Below are positions 1-9,298 of a stretch of 20,001 nt of DNA, in pieces. The translations under genes were made by a program, and so were the position numbers. Each line of letters starts with the position of its first letter. Within the stretch, counting starts at the first letter, position 1. Under the pieces are notes generated by a model, which saw nothing but the letters and a program-made list of their open reading frames with translations, was not told where the DNA came from and searched no databases. This DNA is from Dehalococcoidia bacterium (lineage in GTDB: Bacteria > Chloroflexota > Dehalococcoidia > UBA2979): positions 1-20,001 of the forward strand of contig SCTU01000041.1 of the NCBI GenBank assembly GCA_004297315.1, given 5' to 3'.

Positions 1-2954
1 CCTCTGACAACACAGTCGACGGCATCGCCGGCATCGCGCAGACGCGCATCCCCGCGCTCAACGCCGCACGCCGCCTCTCCGAGCCGCGCGCCTTCCTGGC
101 CGGCGTCGACCCCGCGGACATGGCGACCCTGCGCAGCCTCATGCGGAAAGACGGCACCGAGGTCTCTCCCCTTCTGCTCACCAGTACCGGCGTCTTCATC
201 TCGGAACGCCTGAGCAAGGACATCGGGCTCGACAAAGGCGGGACGCTGACCGTCTTCGCCGACAACAAGCCCTCCACCTTCACCGTCCTCGAGGTCGTGC
301 AGGACAACGCGCTGAACTCTCGGTCGCCGCTGTCGGGTGGAAGCGATCAAATGCCGTCGGGCGGCATCGTCACGACGCGGGAGGTCGCGAATGCTCTCGC
401 CGATCGGGGCGACCAGTACTCGCTTATCGTCATCTCCGCGAAGGGCGGTGTGCGCGACACACTCAAGGTCATCCCGGGTATCGAGTCACATCTCAGGGAC
501 TGGCTCAAGACCCCGGGCGCCCCTGCGCTTCGCGTCGCGGCGACGAAGGCCCAGTTCGTCAATGTCGCCGAACTCGTCGGCTCCCTCTTCGTGACGTTCT
601 TCCTCGTCTTCGGGCTCTTCTCGATCGCCGCCGGGATCATGCTGATCTTCCTGACGTTCGTCATGCTCGCTGCCGAGCGCCGGTCCGAGATGGGGATGGC
701 TCGCGCCGTCGGCATGAAGCGGTCGCACCTGACCCAGTCGTTCATCGCGGAGGGGATGGCATACAACGTCGGCTCCGCACTCATCGGTGCCGTCCTCGGC
801 CTGGTGGTCGCCTACATCCTCATCGCCATCCTCGGAAGCCTGGCCAGCGGTTTCGGGCTGAACATCGCCTTCCACTTCAACCCGCAGGGGTTCGTGATCG
901 CCTATGCGCTCGGCGTCGTGATCACGTTCATCACGGTCGCGTTCTCATCGTGGCGCGCAGCGAACCTCAACATCGTGCGCGCGATCCGCGACCTGCCCGA
1001 GCCGCAGCCGCTGCGGGGGCGCACGCGCACCGTCCGCGGCCTCCTGGTGGCTTCCGCCGCGGTCATCTGGTCCGCGCTGCGGATCCCGCTCCTCCTCGGA
1101 CCGCTGCAGGCGCTGGGGATACTGGCGCAGACCGCGGGCAAGGGGGAGTCGCCCGTGCCGGGCGCCATCGCACTGGTGGTGTCAGCCCTCCTGGCCTTCG
1201 CGGCGTGGCGCACCCGGAGGTGGGCGAAGCCGCGCCGCAACGTCGGCGGCTGGGCGGTCCTCATGCTGCTCACGGGCATCGTCCTCGTGATCTGGGGTGG
1301 CTGGGGAATCCACCAGGCCTTCGCCTATACCGGCGGGACGACACTCGCGGTCCTAGCGATCGCGATGCTCGCCGTGTACTTCGGCGCCTCGTCGCGCCTC
1401 GCCTTCACGACCGCGAGCGCGGCCCTGCTCTGGTATTGGCTACTCCCACTCCCCTTCTCGCTGCTCTTCGAGGCGGGAAAGGGATGGAACGACCCGCTCA
1501 ACGGCCTGGCCGGCCTCGTCGGGCTCGACCACAAACCCGTCAAGGGCAACATCGAGATGTTCTTCGTGTCGGGGCTGTGCATCACAGCCTCAGCCACGTT
1601 GTTCGTCATCTTCAACGCTGACCGCGTGCTCGGGCTGCTCCGCGGCGGGTCCGGCGTCTTCCGCGGCATCACGCCGGCCGTCCGCACGGCGATCGCCTAC
1701 CCGCTCGCCTCGAAGTTCCGCACGGGGATGACGCTCGCGATGTTCGGGCTCGTGATGTTCTCGCTCGTCGTGATGGCGACGCTGAACCACAACTTCTCGC
1801 AGCTCTTCCTCGGCGAGGACGCAACGGGCGGCTTCCAGGTCGCCGTGTCCGGGAATCCGACGAACCGCATCCACGACCTGCGCGCCGCCCTGCGGTCCGC
1901 GGGTCAGTCCGACGGCGAGATCACCGGCATGGGCACGTTGGTGGCGATGCCGGCGCGGATCCGGCTTGCCGAGCAGGCAGAAACGAAGACCGGGAGCTAC
2001 CGCCTCTCCGGTGTGGACGCCGAGTTCCTGCGGCTCGCGCACTTCCCGCTGGCATCCCGCGCGTCCGGCTACGCCACGGACACCGACGTGTTCGCGGCGA
2101 TGCAAAGCGACCCGACCCTCGCAGTGGTCGACGAGTCACGGCTGGCGATCAACCAGCAGACGCCGTTCGGTGCCTCGGCCGACGCGCCCCAGCAGTTCGT
2201 CATCGACCGCAACCCACTCACGCTGAAACAGCAGCCGTGGGAGCCGATCCCGGCAGTCATCCGCGACCCTCGTACGGGTGCCGAGGCGAACGTGAAGATC
2301 ATCGGCTTCGTCGAACAGGCGGTCACCGGCGTGATCCAGGAGTGGGGCGCTGTCATGGTCGGACGGGAACTACTCGACCGGCAGTTCGAGTCCGGCGCGA
2401 CCGACTACTTCTTCCTCACGACTCGTGACCGCTCGAAGGACGGCGAGAAGCGCGTCGCCGATGCCGTCGAGTCAGCCCTGCTCGAAAAGGGGGTGCAGGC
2501 GACGTCGATCCGTCAACGGATCGCGGACTCCGCGGCCCAGGCGCAGGCGTTCCAGACGCTCTTCCAGGGCTTCATGGGCCTCGGGATGATCGTGGGCATC
2601 GCCGCCCTGGGCGTGATCGCCTTCCGCACAGTGGCCGAGCGCCGGCAGCAGATCGGCATGCTCCGGGCGATCGGCTATTCGAGGCGACTGGTGGCCGTGA
2701 CGTTCTTCCTCGAGTCATCGTTCATCGCCGTGACCGGCATTGGGATGGGGCTCCTCCTAGGCAGCGCGCTCGCCTACAACCTGATGACCTCGCCTGAGTT
2801 CACGAACGGCGCCGTCATCGACTACGGCGTGCCCTGGGGCCGCCTGATCCTCATCGTCTCCATTGCCTATGGGGCGAGCGCGCTCATGACGCTCATCCCC
2901 GCCCGGTCGGCCTCGCGGGTCCCGGTCGCCGAGGCACTCCGCTACAGCGGCTAG
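1..2954 (+). CDS. ABC transporter permease, FtsX/MacB type, 5' partial
   Basis: This is an inner-membrane permease subunit of an ABC exporter or lipoprotein-type transport complex. The reading frame is open from base 3 to the TAG at 2952-2954 (983 residues in the window), and bases 3-119 already read as protein, so the true start lies upstream and the ATG at 120 is internal. Seen in order: an extracytoplasmic MacB-like domain (to about base 560); a first FtsX core with a long hydrophobic segment (about 576-668) followed by AERRSEMGMARAVGMKR (from 672); a central block of about five or six hydrophobic segments (1040-1800); a second extracytoplasmic domain (about 1800-2560); and a second FtsX core (about 2570-2950) with AERRQQIGMLRAIGYSRR near 2632 and a PVAEALRYSG end. 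Duplicated FtsX cores are typical of large permeases that pair with a separate ATPase. No ATPase gene is in the window; it probably lies upstream. The substrate cannot be deduced. Confidence 0.9.
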   Translation, partial: SDNTVDGIAGIAQTRIPALNAARRLSEPRAFLAGVDPADMATLRSLMRKDGTEVSPLLLTSTGVFISERLSKDIGLDKGGTLTVFADNKPSTFTVLEVVQDNALNSRSPLSGGSDQMPSGGIVTTREVANALADRGDQYSLIVISAKGGVRDTLKVIPGIESHLRDWLKTPGAPALRVAATKAQFVNVAELVGSLFVTFFLVFGLFSIAAGIMLIFLTFVMLAAERRSEMGMARAVGMKRSHLTQSFIAEGMAYNVGSALIGAVLGLVVAYILIAILGSLASGFGLNIAFHFNPQGFVIAYALGVVITFITVAFSSWRAANLNIVRAIRDLPEPQPLRGRTRTVRGLLVASAAVIWSALRIPLLLGPLQALGILAQTAGKGESPVPGAIALVVSALLAFAAWRTRRWAKPRRNVGGWAVLMLLTGIVLVIWGGWGIHQAFAYTGGTTLAVLAIAMLAVYFGASSRLAFTTASAALLWYWLLPLPFSLLFEAGKGWNDPLNGLAGLVGLDHKPVKGNIEMFFVSGLCITASATLFVIFNADRVLGLLRGGSGVFRGITPAVRTAIAYPLASKFRTGMTLAMFGLVMFSLVVMATLNHNFSQLFLGEDATGGFQVAVSGNPTNRIHDLRAALRSAGQSDGEITGMGTLVAMPARIRLAEQAETKTGSYRLSGVDAEFLRLAHFPLASRASGYATDTDVFAAMQSDPTLAVVDESRLAINQQTPFGASADAPQQFVIDRNPLTLKQQPWEPIPAVIRDPRTGAEANVKIIGFVEQAVTGVIQEWGAVMVGRELLDRQFESGATDYFFLTTRDRSKDGEKRVADAVESALLEKGVQATSIRQRIADSAAQAQAFQTLFQGFMGLGMIVGIAALGVIAFRTVAERRQQIGMLRAIGYSRRLVAVTFFLESSFIAVTGIGMGLLLGSALAYNLMTSPEFTNGAVIDYGVPWGRLILIVSIAYGASALMTLIPARSASRVPVAEALRYSG

Positions 2955-2976
2955 GCGTCCACCTCGCCGCGCATGC

Positions 2977-3004
2977 AGAAGGGCCGCCCGAGGGCGGCCC
3001 TTCT
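2977..3004. terminator. Bidirectional hairpin terminator between permease and gltD
   Basis: A perfect 13-bp inverted repeat (left arm AGAAGGGCCGCCC at 2977-2989, right arm 2992-3004) is separated by GA. It sits 22 bases after the permease stop and 21 bases beyond the gltD stop on the other strand. On the + strand the right arm ends TTCT and is followed by a moderately T-rich stretch. The position between two convergent genes and the perfect GC-rich stem support a shared intrinsic terminator, although the U-tract is imperfect in both directions. Confidence 0.8.
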
Positions 3005-3025
3005 CGTTGTCTGCCGTGTCGCAGG

Positions 3026-4468
3026 CTACAGCGGCGCGGGCAACGCGGTCTCGCCCATGAGGTAGGCGTCGATGCCCCGCGCGGCCGTCCGGCCCTCGGC
3101 GATCGCCCACACGATGAGCGACTGGCCACGCGTCATGTCCCCGGCGGTGAACACGCCCGGGACGCTCGTCATCCGGTTGGCGTCCGACTTCACGTTGCCC
3201 CGCTCGTTCAACTCGACGCCCAACTGCTCCAGCAGCCCGCCGCGCTCCGGCCCGACAAAGCCCATGGCGAGAAGGAGGAGGTCGCAGTCGACTTCGAACT
3301 CCGAACCCGGCACCTCGTTCATGACCTGACGGCCGTCCACCTGCGTGAACTCCACGCGGACGGCGTGCAGCTTCTTCAGGACGCCCGCCTCGCCGGAGAG
3401 GTGCTTAGTCTGGATGCTGTAATCGCGGACCCCGCCCTCCTCGTGCGCCGAAGAGACGCGGTAGATGTTCGGGTACGTGGGCCAGGGCTGGCCCGCCGGG
3501 CGGGAGTCAGCCGGGCGCGGCAGCAGTTCGTACTGCAGTACACTGCGCGCGCCCTGCCGGATGGCGGTGCCCAGGCAGTCCGCGCCGGTGTCGCCCCCGC
3601 CGAGGATGACCACGTTCTTGTCGTTCGCCGAGACGAACTTGTCGTCCGGCACCTCGTCGCCGGCATTGCGGCGGTTCTGGAGCGGCAGGTACTCCATCGC
3701 GCGGTAGACGCCGCGCAACTCGCGCCCTGGTACCTCCAGTTCGCGCGCCTGCGTCGAGCCTCCGGCGAGACAGATCGCGTCGAACTCCTTCAGCAGTTCC
3801 CGCGCGTCGATGCCCGCGCCAATGTTCGAAGACGGGCGGAACGTGACACCCTCGGCGGCCATCTGGTCGAGGCGGCGGTCGATGTGTTCCTTCTGCATCT
3901 TGAAGTCGGGGATGCCGTATCGCAGCAGGCCGCCGATGCGGTTGTCGCGCTCGAAGACCGTGACGTCATGGCCTGCCCGCGCGAGCTGCTGCGCGGCCGC
4001 GAGGCCCGCCGGGCCCGACCCGACGATCGCGACGCGCTTGCCCGTGCGGTGCTCCGGCGGCTCCGGCTTGATCCACCCCTCGCGCCAGGCGTAGTCGACG
4101 ATCGTCAGCTCAACCTGCTTGATCGTCACGGGGTCGTTGTTGATCCCGAGTACGCACGCGGCCTCGCACGGGGCAGGGCAGAGGCGGCCCGTGAACTCGG
4201 GGAAGTTATTCGTCGCGTGCAGGCGCTCGATCGCCTCCTGCCACTGGTCGCGGTACACGAGGTCGTTCCAGTCGGGGATGATGTTCCCCAACGGGCAGCC
4301 TTGGTGGCAGAACGGGATGCCACAGTCCATGCACCGCGCGGCCTGCTGCCGCAGGGCCTCGTTCGGGAAGGCCTCGTAAACCTCCAGCCAGTCATGGACG
4401 CGCTGTTCGACGGGGCGGCGGGTCGGGGTGATCCGGCCGAACTCCATAAAGCCGGTCGGTTTAGCCAC
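3026..4468 (-). CDS. gltD: Glutamate synthase [NADPH] small (beta) subunit
   Basis: This cytoplasmic iron-sulfur flavoprotein takes electrons from NADPH and passes them to GltB for reductive conversion of 2-oxoglutarate plus glutamine to two glutamates. The 480 residues match the usual size. Seen: an N-terminal cluster-binding region with C46, C49, C54, C58 and a second group C97, C101, C105 (CPAPCEAAC); an FAD Rossmann motif VGSGPAG at about 149-155; an NADPH Rossmann motif GGGDTGADC at about 290-298; and a C-terminal AGDMTRGQSLIVWAIAEGR segment of the pyridine nucleotide-disulphide oxidoreductase fold. The start is a GTG at 4468 that overlaps the end of gltB by 8 bases in another frame, which suggests translational coupling. 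The first residues (MAKPTGFMEF) fit GltD N-termini; an ATG seven codons in is the alternative. Confidence 0.96.
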   Translation of the reverse strand: MAKPTGFMEFGRITPTRRPVEQRVHDWLEVYEAFPNEALRQQAARCMDCGIPFCHQGCPLGNIIPDWNDLVYRDQWQEAIERLHATNNFPEFTGRLCPAPCEAACVLGINNDPVTIKQVELTIVDYAWREGWIKPEPPEHRTGKRVAIVGSGPAGLAAAQQLARAGHDVTVFERDNRIGGLLRYGIPDFKMQKEHIDRRLDQMAAEGVTFRPSSNIGAGIDARELLKEFDAICLAGGSTQARELEVPGRELRGVYRAMEYLPLQNRRNAGDEVPDDKFVSANDKNVVILGGGDTGADCLGTAIRQGARSVLQYELLPRPADSRPAGQPWPTYPNIYRVSSAHEEGGVRDYSIQTKHLSGEAGVLKKLHAVRVEFTQVDGRQVMNEVPGSEFEVDCDLLLLAMGFVGPERGGLLEQLGVELNERGNVKSDANRMTSVPGVFTAGDMTRGQSLIVWAIAEGRTAARGIDAYLMGETALPAPL

Positions 4469-7400
4469 GAGACATCGCCGAGGCCTGCGCGGCCGTCTCC
4501 TGCGCCATGCGGCGCTCGTTCAGCACGCGCCGGTACTCGTTCGGCATCACCTTCACGAACTCCCTCGCCACCTCGGGCCAGCGGCCCAGCAGGCCGTCCG
4601 CGACCGTGCTCCCCGTGTACTCGCGATGCCGCTCGAGCAAGCCGTGGACGAGTTGGATGTCCTCTGGCTCGTCGAGGGCCTCGAAGCTCACCATCTCCAT
4701 GTTGCAGCGCACGGAGAAGTCGCCGTCCGGGTCCCAGACGTACGCGATCCCGCCACTCATCCCGGCGCCGAAGTTCCGGCCGGTCCGTCCGATCACGACG
4801 ACGCGGCCGCCGGTCATGTACTCGCAGCCGTGGTCACCGACCCCCTCGACGACGGCCAGTGCGCCGCTGTTCCGCACCGCGAACCGCTCGCCGGCGATGC
4901 CGCGGAAGAACGCCGACCCGCCCGTCGCGCCGTACAGCGCCACGTTGCCGATAATGATGTTCTCCTCCGGCACGAACGTCGCCGCCTTCGGCGGGCGCAC
5001 GATGACCTTGCCGCCGGACAGACCCTTGGCCACGTAGTCGTTCGTGTCGCCCTCGAGCCGCAGCGTCATGCCCGCGGGGATGAACGCCCCGAATGACTGT
5101 CCGGCCGAGCCGATGAAGTGGATATCGATCGTGTCGTCTGGCAGCCCGGCCGCGCCGTAGCGGCGGCTCACCTCGGCCCCCACGATCGTGCCAACCGTGC
5201 GGTTCACGTTCCGGATCGGCAGTTCGAGTTCGACGCGCTCACCGCGGTCGAGCGCCGGGGCGGCCAGCTTCAGCAACCCCTGGTCCATCGCGCGGTCGAT
5301 GCGGTGGTCCTGCAGCACAACCTGGTGCGTGGGGACGTCCGGGCCGGTGTCGGGCCGGTAGAGGATCGCGGAGAGGTCCAGCCCCTTCGCCTTCCAGTGG
5401 TCGACGGCCTGGCGCATGTCCACGAGGTCGCTGCGGCCGACCATGTCCTCCAGCCGCCGGAAGCCGAGTTGGGCCATGTACTGGCGCACTTCCTCCCCAA
5501 TGAAGCGGAAGAAGTTCACGACGTGTTCCACCTGGCCCGTGAACTGCGCGCGCAACTTCGGGTTCTGAGTGGCGATCCCGACCGGGCAGGTGTCGAGGTG
5601 GCAGACGCGCATCATCACGCAGCCCATCACGACGAGCGGGGCCGTCGCGAAGCCGAATTCCTCCGCGCCGAGCAGCGCACCGATCACGACGTCACGCCCG
5701 GTCTTCAACTGGCCGTCCACCTCGACGGTGATGCGGTCGCGCAGCCGGTTCAACACCAGCGTCTGCTGCGTCTCCGCCAGGCCAAGTTCCCAGGGGATGC
5801 CCGCGTGCTTCAGCGAGGTCAGCGGACTGGCGCCTGTGCCGCCATCGTGACCGCTGATCAGGACGACGTCGGACTTGGCCTTGGCGACGCCCGCGGCGAC
5901 CGTGCCTACGCCAACCTCAGCGACGAGTTTCACGCTAATCCGCGCGTGGACGTTCGCATTCTTCAGGTCGTGGATCAGTTGCGCCAGGTCCTCGATCGAA
6001 TAGATGTCGTGGTGGGGCGGCGGACTGATCAGCGGCACGCCCGGCGTCGCGTGGCGGACCTCGGCGATCCAGGGGTAGACCTTGTGGCCGGGCAACTGGC
6101 CGCCCTCGCCCGGCTTGGCGCCCTGCGCCATCTTGATCTGGATCTCGTCCGAGTTCACCAGGTACTCGCTCGTGACGCCGAAGCGGCCAGAGGCGACCTG
6201 CTTGATCGCGCTGCGGCGGGAATCCCCGTTCGCGTCCGGCGTGTAGCGACGCCGGTCCTCGCCACCCTCGCCCGTATTGCTCTTCCCGCCGATGCGGTTC
6301 ATCGCGATCGCGAGCGTCTCGTGCGCCTCCGCGCTGATCGAGCCATAGGACATGGCCCCGGTCTTGAAGCGCTTGAAGAGACTCTCGACCGGCTCAACCT
6401 CTTCGATCGGCACGGGCGGCCCCGCCGGCTTCAGCTCGAAGAGGCCCCGCAAGGTCGCGAACTGGCGGCTCTGGTCGTCCACCAGCTGCGTGTACTCCTT
6501 GAAGATGTCGAACTGGCCCGTGCGCGTCGCGTGCTGGAGGCGGAACACTGTATCCGGGTTGAAGAGGTGGTACTCGCCGTCCCGCCGCCACTGGTACTGG
6601 CCGCCCCAGTTGAGTTCGCGCACGCCGCCCTCGCGCGCCGGGAAGGCGCGGCGGTGGTGCTGCAGCGCTTCCGCGGCCACCTCGTCGATGCCGATGCCGC
6701 CGATGCGGGACACGGTCTTGGTGAAGTAGCGGTCGACGAAGTCCGAGGCGAGGCCGATCGCCTCGAAGATCTGGGCGCCGCGGTACGACTGCACCGTGGA
6801 GATGCCCATCTTGGACATCACCTTCACGACGCCCTTCTTGATCGCCTTCAGGTAGTGCTTGTGCGCCTCGTCCTCGTCGAGGTCGACACCGACGAAGCCC
6901 TCCTCGCGCAACCGTGCCAGCCCGTCGAGCGCCAGGTACGGGTTCACCGCACCAGCGCCGTAGCCGATCAGCAGCGCGAAGTGGTGGACCTCGCGCGCGT
7001 CGCCGGTCTCGATCACGAGGCCGACCTGTGTGCGCTTGCGCTCCCGCACCAGGTGGTTGTGTACGCCGGCCGTCGCAAAGAGCGCCGGGATCGCAACGTG
7101 GTCGCGGTCGATGCCGCGGTCGGAGAGCACGATGATCCGCGCGCCGTGGGCGATGGCGGCGTCTACCTGCTCGAAGAGATGCTCCATCGCCTCCTCGAGC
7201 GCGTGGCCCTTGCCCTCGCGGGCCACGGCCGGGAACAGCATCGGGATCACGACCGTGCGGAAGTGTGGGTCGTCCTTGAGCGCCTTGACCTGCGCCATCT
7301 GCGCGTTGTCGATGAACGGGTTGTCGAGTTTCACCAGGTGCACGTCCGACAGGGACTGGTCGAGGAGGTTCCCCTCCGGGCCGATCACCGTTTCGACCGA

Positions 7401-9032
7401 CGTGACGAGTTCCTCGCGGATAGCGTCGAGCGGCGGGTTCGTGACCTGCGCGAACAACTGCTGGAAGTAGTTGTACAGCGGCTGCGCCCGCGTGGAGAGC
7501 ACGGCGAGTGGCGTGTCCGACCCCATGGAGCCGATCGACTCCTCGGAGTTCGTCACCATCGGCCCGAGAATGTACTTGAGGTCCTCGATCGTGTAGCCAA
7601 AGGAAATCTGCCGCGTCAGCAGGTCCTCACCGAGCAGGCGCGGCGGGGCGGCGCCGACTGCCAGCGTGGAGAGCGGGTGGACGTGCGTCGCGAGCCACTC
7701 GCCGTACGGCTTCGCCTCGGCCAGCCCCATCTTCAACTCGGTGTCGTCGATGATGCGCCCCTCTTCGAGGCTCACCAGGAACATCTTGCCGGGCTGCAGG
7801 CGCCCCTTCGACAGGATGCGCTCGGGCTCGATCGGGAGGACGCCGACCTCTGACGCCATCAGGACGATGTCGTCCTTCGTCACGATGTAGCGCGAGGGAC
7901 GCAGGCCGTTGCGGTCGAGCACCGCACCGATCGAGCGGCCGTCGGTGAACGCGACCGAGGCCGGCCCGTCCCACGGCTCCATCACAGTGCTGAAGTACTC
8001 GTAGAACTGCTGCTTCGCCCGCGGCATGGTCGTATGGCCGGACCAGGCCTCCGGGATCAGCATCATCATCGCGTGGGGAAGCGGCCAGCCTGCCTGCACC
8101 AGCAACTCGAGCGCGTGGTCGAGGATCGCGGTGTCGCTTCCACCCTCGTCCAGCACCACGGGCAGGATCTTCCGCACGTCGTCGAACAGGGGCGACGCGA
8201 ACAGCGCCTCGCGCGCGGTCATCCAGTTGATGTTGCCGCGCAGCGTGTTGATCTCGCCGTTGTGGGCGATCATCCGGTACGGATGGGCGAGTTTCCACGA
8301 GGGGAAGGTGTTGGTGCTGAAGCGCGAGTGGAACATCGCCAGCGCGCTGTCCAATCGCGGGTCGCGCAGGTCCGGGAAGTACATCCTCAACTGCAGCGCG
8401 GTCAGCATCCCCTTGTAGATCAGGGTCCGCGAGGAGAGGCTCGGGAGGTAGGTCAGGCTCGCGCCCGGGATGCCCGAGGCAGCGACAGCCTTCTCGAACC
8501 GCTTGCGGATGACGTACAGACGCCGCTCGAAGGCGTCCTGATCGGTCAGCGACGCCGCGCGGCCCACGAACGCCTGAAGCATGTGCGGCTCGGCGGAAAG
8601 CGCGCTTGCGCCGATGTCCGCGCCCACCGCGTCCGTGGGGATATCGCGCCAGCCGAGGAGGCTCTGGCCTTCTTCTTCGACGATTGAGGTGAACAGGGCA
8701 GTCACGCGCGCCCTGGCCGCCTCGTCACGGGGGGTGAACAGCACGCCCACGCCGTAGGCGCCCGGCTCCGGCAGGACGAAGCGGAGTCGAGCGGCCTCGT
8801 CACGGAAGAAGCCGTCCGGGATCTGGATGAGGAGGCCGGCGCCGTCACCGGTGTTGGGCTCGGAACCGGATGCACCGCGGTGGTCGAGGTTCTCCAGCGC
8901 GAGCAGTCCGTCGTTGATGATCTGGTGCGAGCGGCGGCCCTTGAGGTGCGCGATGAATCCCACACCACAGGAGTCATGCTCCATGGCGGGATCGTAGAGC
9001 CCCTGGGCCGGCGGAAGCCCCGGCACACCCAT
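4461..9032 (-). CDS. gltB: Glutamate synthase [NADPH] large (alpha) subunit
   Basis: GltB is the large cytoplasmic subunit that hydrolyses glutamine, channels ammonia and forms glutamate from 2-oxoglutarate. It has 1523 residues with the start chosen here. Cys22 (MEHDSCGVGF) is the expected N-terminal nucleophile, leaving a 21-residue propeptide to be removed. Domains: class II glutamine amidotransferase (about 22-430, with HNGEINTLRGN near 255); central domain (about 460-770); FMN/2-oxoglutarate synthase domain (about 840-1200, with SGHDGGTGASP near 1063); [3Fe-4S] cysteines C1138, C1144 and C1149 in a C-x5-C-x4-C pattern; and a GXGXG beta-helix domain (about 1260-1480). The frame stays open 32 codons further up to 9128, but the ATG at 9032 has a GAGGGA ribosome site 8 bases upstream and gives a normal propeptide length. 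It forms an operon with gltD. Confidence 0.97.
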   Translation of the reverse strand: MGVPGLPPAQGLYDPAMEHDSCGVGFIAHLKGRRSHQIINDGLLALENLDHRGASGSEPNTGDGAGLLIQIPDGFFRDEAARLRFVLPEPGAYGVGVLFTPRDEAARARVTALFTSIVEEEGQSLLGWRDIPTDAVGADIGASALSAEPHMLQAFVGRAASLTDQDAFERRLYVIRKRFEKAVAASGIPGASLTYLPSLSSRTLIYKGMLTALQLRMYFPDLRDPRLDSALAMFHSRFSTNTFPSWKLAHPYRMIAHNGEINTLRGNINWMTAREALFASPLFDDVRKILPVVLDEGGSDTAILDHALELLVQAGWPLPHAMMMLIPEAWSGHTTMPRAKQQFYEYFSTVMEPWDGPASVAFTDGRSIGAVLDRNGLRPSRYIVTKDDIVLMASEVGVLPIEPERILSKGRLQPGKMFLVSLEEGRIIDDTELKMGLAEAKPYGEWLATHVHPLSTLAVGAAPPRLLGEDLLTRQISFGYTIEDLKYILGPMVTNSEESIGSMGSDTPLAVLSTRAQPLYNYFQQLFAQVTNPPLDAIREELVTSVETVIGPEGNLLDQSLSDVHLVKLDNPFIDNAQMAQVKALKDDPHFRTVVIPMLFPAVAREGKGHALEEAMEHLFEQVDAAIAHGARIIVLSDRGIDRDHVAIPALFATAGVHNHLVRERKRTQVGLVIETGDAREVHHFALLIGYGAGAVNPYLALDGLARLREEGFVGVDLDEDEAHKHYLKAIKKGVVKVMSKMGISTVQSYRGAQIFEAIGLASDFVDRYFTKTVSRIGGIGIDEVAAEALQHHRRAFPAREGGVRELNWGGQYQWRRDGEYHLFNPDTVFRLQHATRTGQFDIFKEYTQLVDDQSRQFATLRGLFELKPAGPPVPIEEVEPVESLFKRFKTGAMSYGSISAEAHETLAIAMNRIGGKSNTGEGGEDRRRYTPDANGDSRRSAIKQVASGRFGVTSEYLVNSDEIQIKMAQGAKPGEGGQLPGHKVYPWIAEVRHATPGVPLISPPPHHDIYSIEDLAQLIHDLKNANVHARISVKLVAEVGVGTVAAGVAKAKSDVVLISGHDGGTGASPLTSLKHAGIPWELGLAETQQTLVLNRLRDRITVEVDGQLKTGRDVVIGALLGAEEFGFATAPLVVMGCVMMRVCHLDTCPVGIATQNPKLRAQFTGQVEHVVNFFRFIGEEVRQYMAQLGFRRLEDMVGRSDLVDMRQAVDHWKAKGLDLSAILYRPDTGPDVPTHQVVLQDHRIDRAMDQGLLKLAAPALDRGERVELELPIRNVNRTVGTIVGAEVSRRYGAAGLPDDTIDIHFIGSAGQSFGAFIPAGMTLRLEGDTNDYVAKGLSGGKVIVRPPKAATFVPEENIIIGNVALYGATGGSAFFRGIAGERFAVRNSGALAVVEGVGDHGCEYMTGGRVVVIGRTGRNFGAGMSGGIAYVWDPDGDFSVRCNMEMVSFEALDEPEDIQLVHGLLERHREYTGSTVADGLLGRWPEVAREFVKVMPNEYRRVLNERRMAQETAAQASAMSRG

Positions 9033-9040
9033 CACTCGAC

Positions 9041-9046
9041 TCCCTC
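9041..9046 (-). promoter_or_regulatory. Ribosome binding site deciding the gltB start
   Basis: On the minus strand, GAGGGA lies 8 bases before the ATG at 9032. It is the reason for choosing this start over the in-frame ATG at 9128, which would add 32 residues unlike GltB ahead of the propeptide. Confidence 0.65.
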
Positions 9047-9197
9047 GCCCGCGCGACCGTCCGGCATCACGAAAGAAATTCGATCGCTGGCCGACCTCAT
9101 GGCTCGTCCATCCTGTGCGAGATTCCACGAACCGTGAAAGGGGCGGACATCATACCCCGGATTGGCACGGCCAAGGCGGGAATGACCAGCCGGCCAA

Positions 9198-9217
9198 CCC
9201 CCCCGGGCCAGCCCCCC
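9198..9217 (-). other. G-tract in the predicted gltB leader
   Basis: Read on the minus strand there is a run of six G (9217-9212), a short spacer, then a run of seven G (9204-9198), followed by further GG pairs down to about 9188. If transcription begins near 9239 the tract lies close to the 5' end of the gltB mRNA. No riboswitch family was recognised in the leader. Confidence 0.4.
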
Positions 9218-9245
9218 TTTTGCGAAATTCATCACAAGGTACCGG

Positions 9246-9275
9246 ACTATAGCCCATCCTGACGAGCGTTGCCAG
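9246..9275 (-). promoter_or_regulatory. Candidate sigma70-type promoter for gltBD
   Basis: On the minus strand, CTGGCA (9275-9270, four of six matches to the -35 consensus) is followed after 18 bases by TATAGT (9251-9246, five of six matches to the -10). Transcription would start near 9239, giving a leader of roughly 200 bases before gltB. A second, weaker -10-like box TATGAT (9154-9149) lies closer to the gene but has no well-spaced -35. This is a consensus reading only. Confidence 0.4.
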
Positions 9276-9284
9276 ACCGTCTGG
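9272..9284. promoter_or_regulatory. 13-bp palindrome overlapping the gltB -35, possible operator
   Basis: CCAGAC-C-GTCTGG is a perfect 6-1-6 inverted repeat. Its left arm overlaps the proposed gltB -35 box, the usual place for a repressor operator. It lies about 90 bases upstream of the divergent BcsB-family start, so a bound protein could affect either gene. The binding protein is unknown. Confidence 0.35.
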
Positions 9285-9298
9285 GGTGCTTCGGGTCG

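Noticed and set aside
2941..3034. Direct repeat of GCTACAGCGG at 2941-2950 and 3025-3034 flanking the terminator
   Set aside because: A single 10-base match at the ends of two genes, with no mobile element between; probably coincidence.
3365..4954. A 529-codon open frame antisense to gltD and the end of gltB
   Set aside because: Shadow of two well-supported genes; the C-terminal part is an arginine/serine/proline-rich run typical of wrong-frame GC-rich DNA.
5118..7853. A 911-codon open frame antisense to gltB
   Set aside because: It lies wholly opposite a clearly recognised gltB, its translation is a low-complexity R/V/D/A/L mix with no domains, and such frames arise from codon bias in high-GC genes.
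9033..9128. Upstream in-frame extension of gltB by 32 codons
   Set aside because: The ATG at 9032 has a good ribosome site and gives a normal 21-residue propeptide before the nucleophile cysteine; the extension looks like untranslated leader.
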